From JBBIVP01 sp037439705 [NCBI: bacterium] (GTDB taxonomy: Bacteria; JBBIVP01): a stretch of DNA of 10,982 nucleotides. Location of the stretch: assembly GCA_037439705.1 (NCBI GenBank), contig JBBIVP010000042.1:1790-12771 (forward strand), in the 5' to 3' direction. Numbering within the stretch: position 1 is the first letter of the stretch; each line of letters begins with the position of its first letter. The notes beneath the pieces are model-generated. The model worked only from the letters and a program-made list of their open reading frames with translations, ran no database searches and had not been told where the DNA came from. This document shows, one piece after another, positions 7,230 to 10,982 of this stretch. The translations under genes were made by a program, and so were the position numbers.

Positions 7230-8915
7230 ATGAGTGGAATGAAAAATTTAAGTGACGAGATAAAAAAATTAATTGAACTTGGAAAAAGTAAAGGTTATTT
7301 GACCCTTGATGACCTTTCTCCCCTTCTTAATGGAGAGTCCTTTTCTCCTTCAAAAATAGATACTCTCCTCAGTATGTTTGAAGAGATGGACATAGGTGTC
7401 ATTGATTCAAGGAGGAAAAGCCCCCGAATCAAAAAGAAAGTAGATACCGACTGGGAAATTTCCGGAGGAGACCCTGTAAGGCTCTATTTAAAAGAAATGG
7501 GAAAGCTGGAACTTCTCACACGGGAAGGAGAAGTGGAACTGGCAAAAAAAATTGAGGAAGGAAAGACTGAGATTGTGAAGGCTATAATAGAGGTTCCCAC
7601 AACTCTCAGATATGTTCTTTCAAGCATTGAAAAGATAGAGAATGACGAGTCTGCTTTGAAAGATATAATAAGCGATTATGAGGAGGAACTTGAAGAAAAA
7701 GCAGGTGATATAGTTTCAAAAATTGAAGAACTTGCTTCCCTTCTTTCCAAAAAAGAAAAATTTTTTGAATCAGAGGGTTTAAAATTTAAGGGTGAAGCAA
7801 GAAAAAAGGTTTCAAAAATTGATGAGAAAATCATAGAGATTATGAAAAGGTTGAGTTTCTCGGCGAGTTTCCTTGCTGGAATTAAGAATGAAATGCGAAA
7901 GGAAATGGAGGAGATGAAGAAGGTTCAGGACGGGATAAAAAATATAGAGACAAAATTTAAGAAAAAAATATCTGAAATAAAGAAGGTTATTGCGGAGATT
8001 AAAAAAAGCAGGTTCAAAAACATGCAGGCGGGTAGACTCCTTGGGATAAAGTTTGAAGATGTGGAAAACCTGGAGGAAGAAATTGAAGTTCTTCAAAAAA
8101 GGATGAGGGAGATAGAAAAGAGAATTGGGGTTTCCTTTGAGGTTTTTCGCTCTTCCTATGAGAGATTTGAAAGGGGAGAAGCAATCGCAAAGTCTGCGAA
8201 GGAGCAGCTGGTGAAAGCAAATCTTCGTCTTGTAGTGAGTATTGCCAAAAAGTACATTGGTAGGGGACTTTCCTTCCTTGACCTAATTCAAGAAGGAAAC
8301 ATAGGACTTATGAAGGCAGTGGATAAGTTTGAGTATCAGAGGGGATATAAATTCTCAACTTATGCTACATGGTGGATAAGACAGGCTATAACAAGGGCTA
8401 TAGCGGATCAGGCGCGAACAATAAGGATTCCTGTTCACATGATAGAGACAATAAACAAACTTGTGAAGGTTGCAGGTCTTCTTGTTCAGGAGCTCGGAAG
8501 AGAACCTACCCCTGAGGAGCTTGCGGAAAGAATGGGACTTCCTATTGAAAAAGTGAGAAAAATTCTGAGAATAGCAAAAGAGCCAATTTCTCTTGAGATG
8601 CCAATAGGTGATGATGAGGATAGTATTCTCGGAGACTTCATTGAGGACCAGAAGACCCCCTCTCCTATGGATTCAGTAGTTCAGACAAGTTTGAGAGAGC
8701 AGGTGAGAAAAGTTCTTGCTACCTTAACCCCCAGGGAGGAAAAGGTTATAAGGATGAGATTCGGAATAGAGGAAAAGACCGATTATACCCTTGAAGAGGT
8801 TGGGCAGGAGTTTGATGTTACAAGGGAAAGGATAAGACAGATAGAGGCAAAGGCTTTGAGGAAATTGAGACAGCCAAACAGAGCAAAATATCTGAAACTC
8901 TTTATTGAGGGATGA
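7230..8915 (+). CDS. rpoD: Primary sigma factor RpoD (sigma-70)
   Basis: The housekeeping sigma factor that directs RNA polymerase to -35/-10 promoters. A diverged region 1.1 occupies about residues 1-60, region 1.2 about 80-110 ([20 protein letters not shown]), a nonconserved insert about 111-320, region 2 about 325-400 (including [39 protein letters not shown] and [11 protein letters not shown]), region 3 about 401-480, and region 4 about 490-555 with the -35-binding helix-turn-helix ([18 protein letters not shown]). The presence of regions 1.1 and 1.2 and full conservation of region 2 indicate a primary rather than alternative sigma. The insert is Lys/Glu-rich and predicted coiled coil. 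GGGGG lies ten bases before the ATG, and the start is one base after the dnaG stop, so the pair is co-expressed. Confidence 0.98.
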   Translation: MSGMKNLSDEIKKLIELGKSKGYLTLDDLSPLLNGESFSPSKIDTLLSMFEEMDIGVIDSRRKSPRIKKKVDTDWEISGGDPVRLYLKEMGKLELLTREGEVELAKKIEEGKTEIVKAIIEVPTTLRYVLSSIEKIENDESALKDIISDYEEELEEKAGDIVSKIEELASLLSKKEKFFESEGLKFKGEARKKVSKIDEKIIEIMKRLSFSASFLAGIKNEMRKEMEEMKKVQDGIKNIETKFKKKISEIKKVIAEIKKSRFKNMQAGRLLGIKFEDVENLEEEIEVLQKRMREIEKRIGVSFEVFRSSYERFERGEAIAKSAKEQLVKANLRLVVSIAKKYIGRGLSFLDLIQEGNIGLMKAVDKFEYQRGYKFSTYATWWIRQAITRAIADQARTIRIPVHMIETINKLVKVAGLLVQELGREPTPEELAERMGLPIEKVRKILRIAKEPISLEMPIGDDEDSILGDFIEDQKTPSPMDSVVQTSLREQVRKVLATLTPREEKVIRMRFGIEEKTDYTLEEVGQEFDVTRERIRQIEAKALRKLRQPNRAKYLKLFIEG

Positions 8916-8938
8916 GTAGGCAGATTTTGGAGAAACAC

Positions 8939-8966
8939 TTGCAAAAATCTATTTTTGATGTAAAAT
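8939..8966 (+). promoter_or_regulatory. Probable promoter of the CAU tRNA gene
   Basis: TTGCAA (8939-8944), a 16-base spacer and TAAAAT (8961-8966) end 12 bases before the first base of the tRNA, a good distance for a short 5' leader. The -10 match is five of six; the -35 is four of six. The -35 box lies inside an AGATTTT/AAAATCT inverted repeat (8922-8950) after rpoD. Confidence 0.5.
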
Positions 8967-8978
8967 TAAAAAACTATG

Positions 8979-9051
8979 GGGCCCATAGCTCAATTGGCAG
9001 AGCTGTCGGCTCATAACCGACAGGTTCCTGGTTCAAGTCCAGGTGGGCCCA
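8979..9051 (+). tRNA. tRNA with anticodon CAU (Met elongator or Ile2)
   Basis: A full cloverleaf: acceptor stem GGGCCCA (8979-8985) with TGGGCCC (9044-9050), D arm GCTC/GAGC (8988-8991 and 9000-9003), anticodon arm GTCGG/CCGAC around the loop CTCATAA, anticodon CAT at 9012-9014, a five-base variable loop, and T arm CCTGG/CCAGG around TTCAAGT. The discriminator base is A and CCA is not encoded. CAU can be elongator Met or the Ile2 isoacceptor whose C34 is changed to lysidine by TilS. C4-G69 and C5-G68 in the acceptor stem, and the anticodon arm, resemble known Ile2 tRNAs, so I lean to Ile2. The D arm/T arm sequence is not that of an initiator (no mismatch at the first acceptor pair, no GGG/CCC anticodon stem). 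Confidence 0.96.
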
Positions 9052-9131
9052 GATGAAAGAGATGACAAAAGAGGAAAAAGTTTCCCCGTTTCTAATTTTT
9101 ATATTTTTTACGGAAAGGAAAAATTTATATC

Positions 9132-9854
9132 ATGAATTTAAAGGAAGAGTTATATAAACTCTTAAAACTTCAAAAATTTGATATGACCCTCGATGAACTT
9201 AACAAGACAAGAGTTGCTATGGAAGAGGAATTAAAAAGGAGTGAGATGCTTCTTAATGAAAGAATTAACAGAAGAGCAGAACTTGAAAAAATAATAAATG
9301 AAAAAAATGAACTTCAGAAGCAAAAAGAAGAGGAATTGAGAAAGGAGCAGGAAGCAGTCAGAAAGTGGGAGGCAAGGTTAAAAGAGATAAAAAAGCACAG
9401 GGAATATCAGGCGCTTCATTTAGAAATACAGGAGGCAAAGAGAGCCAATGAGAAACTTCAGGAGGAAATCATTGAGCTCATAGGAGAGATAGATGGTTTA
9501 AACCTTCAGTTGTCTCAGCTGGAAAAGGAGATCAAAGAAGTAGAAGAAAAGATAGCCAGGATGAAAAATGCTGCACAAGGTGAACTTTCAAAGATAATGG
9601 CGAACTATACAGCTTTAAAAAAGGAAAGGGAGGAATTTGCAAAAACTGTTGACAGGATTGTGTTTGGAAAGTATCAGCTCATAAGGACAAGAAAAGGTGG
9701 TCTATGTATTGTGGAGGCAAAAGACGGAGTTTGTCTTGGATGTTATATAAGTTTACCTCCGCAGCTTTATAATCAGGTTCTGATGCTAAAGGAAATTGTT
9801 ATGTGCCCGGGATGTCAGAGGATTCTTTACTATAAAGATGAAGAAATGGAGTAA
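9132..9854 (+). CDS. Coiled-coil protein with C4 zinc ribbon (zf-RING_7/DUF164)
   Basis: A cytoplasmic protein of the C4-type zinc ribbon family once called DUF164. Residues about 15-175 form a long, charged, heptad-rich coiled-coil hairpin; the C-terminus is a zinc ribbon with C201 and C204 (CLGC) and C225 and C228 (CPGC), separated by the typical SLPPQLYNQVL segment. The length (240) is normal for the family. Its molecular job is not firmly known; suggestions include nucleic-acid or protein scaffolding. The ATG at 9132 has AAGGAA eleven bases upstream. In many genomes (for example mycobacteria) such genes sit beside NIF3, and here NIF3 is four genes upstream in the same neighbourhood. Its 3' end overlaps the receiver-domain gene by 17 bases. 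Confidence 0.9.
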   Translation: MNLKEELYKLLKLQKFDMTLDELNKTRVAMEEELKRSEMLLNERINRRAELEKIINEKNELQKQKEEELRKEQEAVRKWEARLKEIKKHREYQALHLEIQEAKRANEKLQEEIIELIGEIDGLNLQLSQLEKEIKEVEEKIARMKNAAQGELSKIMANYTALKKEREEFAKTVDRIVFGKYQLIRTRKGGLCIVEAKDGVCLGCYISLPPQLYNQVLMLKEIVMCPGCQRILYYKDEEME

Positions 9855-10233
9855 CAAAAAAATATTGATTGTAGATGATTCAAGGGTTGTTCACGCCCTG
9901 ATGACCCAGTTTATAAGTGCGAGGTATGCGGAGATTGAGTGCATCTCGGTTTATAATGGGGAAGAGGCATTAAAATTTCTCCTCAAGGGCGAAGAGGTTG
10001 CACTGATATTTCTTGATATAATGATGCCTGTAATGGACGGAATAGAATTTTTGAGGCAGATAAAAGAGAACGGTATCAACCTTTCGGTTCCCATTATAGT
10101 ATGTTCTGAAGCGGATGAATCTTTGATAGAAAAAGCACTTTCTATGGGTGCAAAAGATAGAATAAATAAGCCATTCAAAAATACCGACCTTTATGAAATA
10201 ATTGAAAAGTATGTAGGGGAAGGGCAGGTTTAG
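9838..10233 (+). CDS. Stand-alone response regulator receiver domain
   Basis: A single-domain CheY/Spo0F-like receiver of 131 residues with no output domain. The acidic pair is D13-D14 (ILIVDD), the phospho-acceptor D60 (IFLDIMMPVMDG), the switch Ser is S90 (IIVCSEA) and the conserved Lys is K111 in NKPF, so it should be phosphorylated. I chose ATG 9838, which puts the first strand directly after a short basic start; the longer reading from TTG 9796 adds 14 residues that do not belong to the domain and overlap the zinc-ribbon cysteines of the preceding gene. The ribosome binding site (AGAGGA, about 14 bases upstream) is weak, so it probably relies on translational coupling with the overlapping upstream gene. 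No histidine kinase lies in the window, so its partner and output (phosphorelay, motility or other) are unknown. Confidence 0.92.
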   Translation: MKKWSNKKILIVDDSRVVHALMTQFISARYAEIECISVYNGEEALKFLLKGEEVALIFLDIMMPVMDGIEFLRQIKENGINLSVPIIVCSEADESLIEKALSMGAKDRINKPFKNTDLYEIIEKYVGEGQV

Positions 10234-10323
10234 AAAAAATTGATTTAATACAAAATCTTGATTTAAAAATTAAAAGGGATTTAAATTGTGATTGTGCAGA
10301 AGAGAAAAGGAGATATATCAACA

Positions 10324-10982
10324 GTGAAAGGTCTTGTTTGTAGAGAATGTGGAAGACCATATCCGATAAAACCAGTTCATATATGTGAATACTGCTTCGG
10401 TCCGCTTGAGGTCCAATACGATTACGAAAAAATTTCGAAATTTCTTACCAAAGGAATAATAGAAAAAAGACCTCCAAATATGTGGAGATACAGAGAACTT
10501 CTTCCTCTGGATGGTCCACCAACAGTGGGATATGAGGTTGGTTTTACCCCACTTATAAAGGCTAAGAATCTTGCTGAAAGAATTGGTGTAAAAGAGGTTT
10601 ACATAAAGGACGATGCTGTGAACTATCCCACCCTTTCCTTCAAGGACAGAGTGGTTTCTGTGGCTATATCCAAAGCTAAGGAATTTAACTTCAATGTTGT
10701 AGCATGTGCTTCAACAGGAAATCTTGCTAATTCCGTGGCTGCTCTTGCAGCAAGAGCAGGATACGAAAGTTATATATTTATTCCCTGTGACCTTGAGACC
10801 TCAAAAATAATAGGCACAACTGTATACGGTGCTCACCTTATAGGAATAAAGGGAAATTATGACAAAGTAAACAGGCTTTGCAGTGAGATAGCTGGAAGGT
10901 ACAACTGGGCGTTTGTGAACATAAACATAAGACCATTTTATTCTGAGGGTTCAAAGACATTCGCTTTTGAGATAGCAGAGCA
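10324..10982 (+). CDS. thrC: Threonine synthase, 3' end cut by window edge
   Basis: A PLP enzyme that converts O-phospho-L-homoserine to threonine, the last step of threonine biosynthesis. The open frame runs to the end of the window (219 residues of an expected 350-450 or so). It starts with a zinc-ribbon-like module, C6, C9, C21, C24 (CREC and CEYC), found in some bacterial and archaeal threonine synthases, followed by the lyase/synthase core: GFTPLI, the PLP lysine K107 in LSFKDR, and the phosphate-binding ASTGNLANS loop. I take GTG 10324, which has AAGGAGA (10307-10313) upstream and puts the zinc module near the N-terminus as in related proteins. An in-frame GTG at 10288, with AGGG nine bases before it, would add 12 residues and cannot be excluded. 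It is probably not coupled to the receiver gene, which ends 90 bases upstream. Confidence 0.93.
   Translation, partial: MKGLVCRECGRPYPIKPVHICEYCFGPLEVQYDYEKISKFLTKGIIEKRPPNMWRYRELLPLDGPPTVGYEVGFTPLIKAKNLAERIGVKEVYIKDDAVNYPTLSFKDRVVSVAISKAKEFNFNVVACASTGNLANSVAALAARAGYESYIFIPCDLETSKIIGTTVYGAHLIGIKGNYDKVNRLCSEIAGRYNWAFVNINIRPFYSEGSKTFAFEIAE

Noticed and set aside
9073-9110. Small hairpin GGAAA/TTTCC and T-rich stretch after the tRNA
   Set aside because: The stem is five pairs with a three-base loop and the T-run starts several bases later, so a real terminator is not supported.
9796-9837. Longer reading of the receiver gene from TTG 9796
   Set aside because: The added 14 residues are an out-of-frame reading of the zinc-ribbon coding sequence and precede the first strand of the receiver fold without family support; ATG 9838 fits better.
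10240-10268. TTGATT-17-TTAAAA as a thrC promoter
   Set aside because: The -10 match is poor and the region is AT-rich enough to give such matches by chance.
1-10982. CRISPR array, transposase, attachment site or phage genes
   Set aside because: No regularly spaced repeats, transposase motifs, long terminal inverted repeats or integrase-like proteins were seen on either strand.

Overview
The window is one strand of a low-GC bacterial chromosome: every supported gene lies on the + strand. The proteins are rich in Lys, Glu and Ile. Arginine in the housekeeping genes is coded almost only by AGA/AGG, and TTG and GTG starts occur. The organism is a bacterium, because it has a DnaG primase and an RpoD-type primary sigma factor, probably from a deep-branching or thermophile-like lineage. 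I cannot name a phylum from sequence alone.

Left block (1-3912): a compact, apparently co-transcribed accessory cluster. Three proteins I do not recognise (the first cut by the window edge) lead into a MoxR-type AAA+ ATPase and a protein combining an HExxH metallopeptidase-like domain, a charged linker and a VWA-like domain with a MIDAS motif. Genes 2, 3 and 4 overlap by a few bases, so they look translationally coupled. MoxR plus VWA pairs are usually chaperone or remodelling machines that act on a specific client, and the small proteins are the obvious candidate clients or adaptors. This is the least explained part of the window.

Middle block (about 3995-8915): a version of the macromolecular synthesis operon. 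A good sigma-70-type promoter precedes yqeY, followed by a NIF3-family gene, dnaG and rpoD. A second strong promoter match lies at the nif3/dnaG junction, so dnaG-rpoD can probably be transcribed separately. rpsU, often first in this operon, is not present.

Right block (8916-10982): a tRNA with anticodon CAU (elongator Met or lysidine-type Ile2) with its own likely promoter; a coiled-coil protein ending in a four-cysteine zinc ribbon; a stand-alone response-regulator receiver domain overlapping its end by 17 bases; and a zinc-ribbon threonine synthase running off the right edge. NIF3 and C4 zinc-ribbon genes are neighbours in many bacteria, so their closeness to dnaG-rpoD fits a conserved housekeeping neighbourhood. 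No CRISPR array, insertion sequence, rRNA or gene-free stretch above 300 bases was seen.
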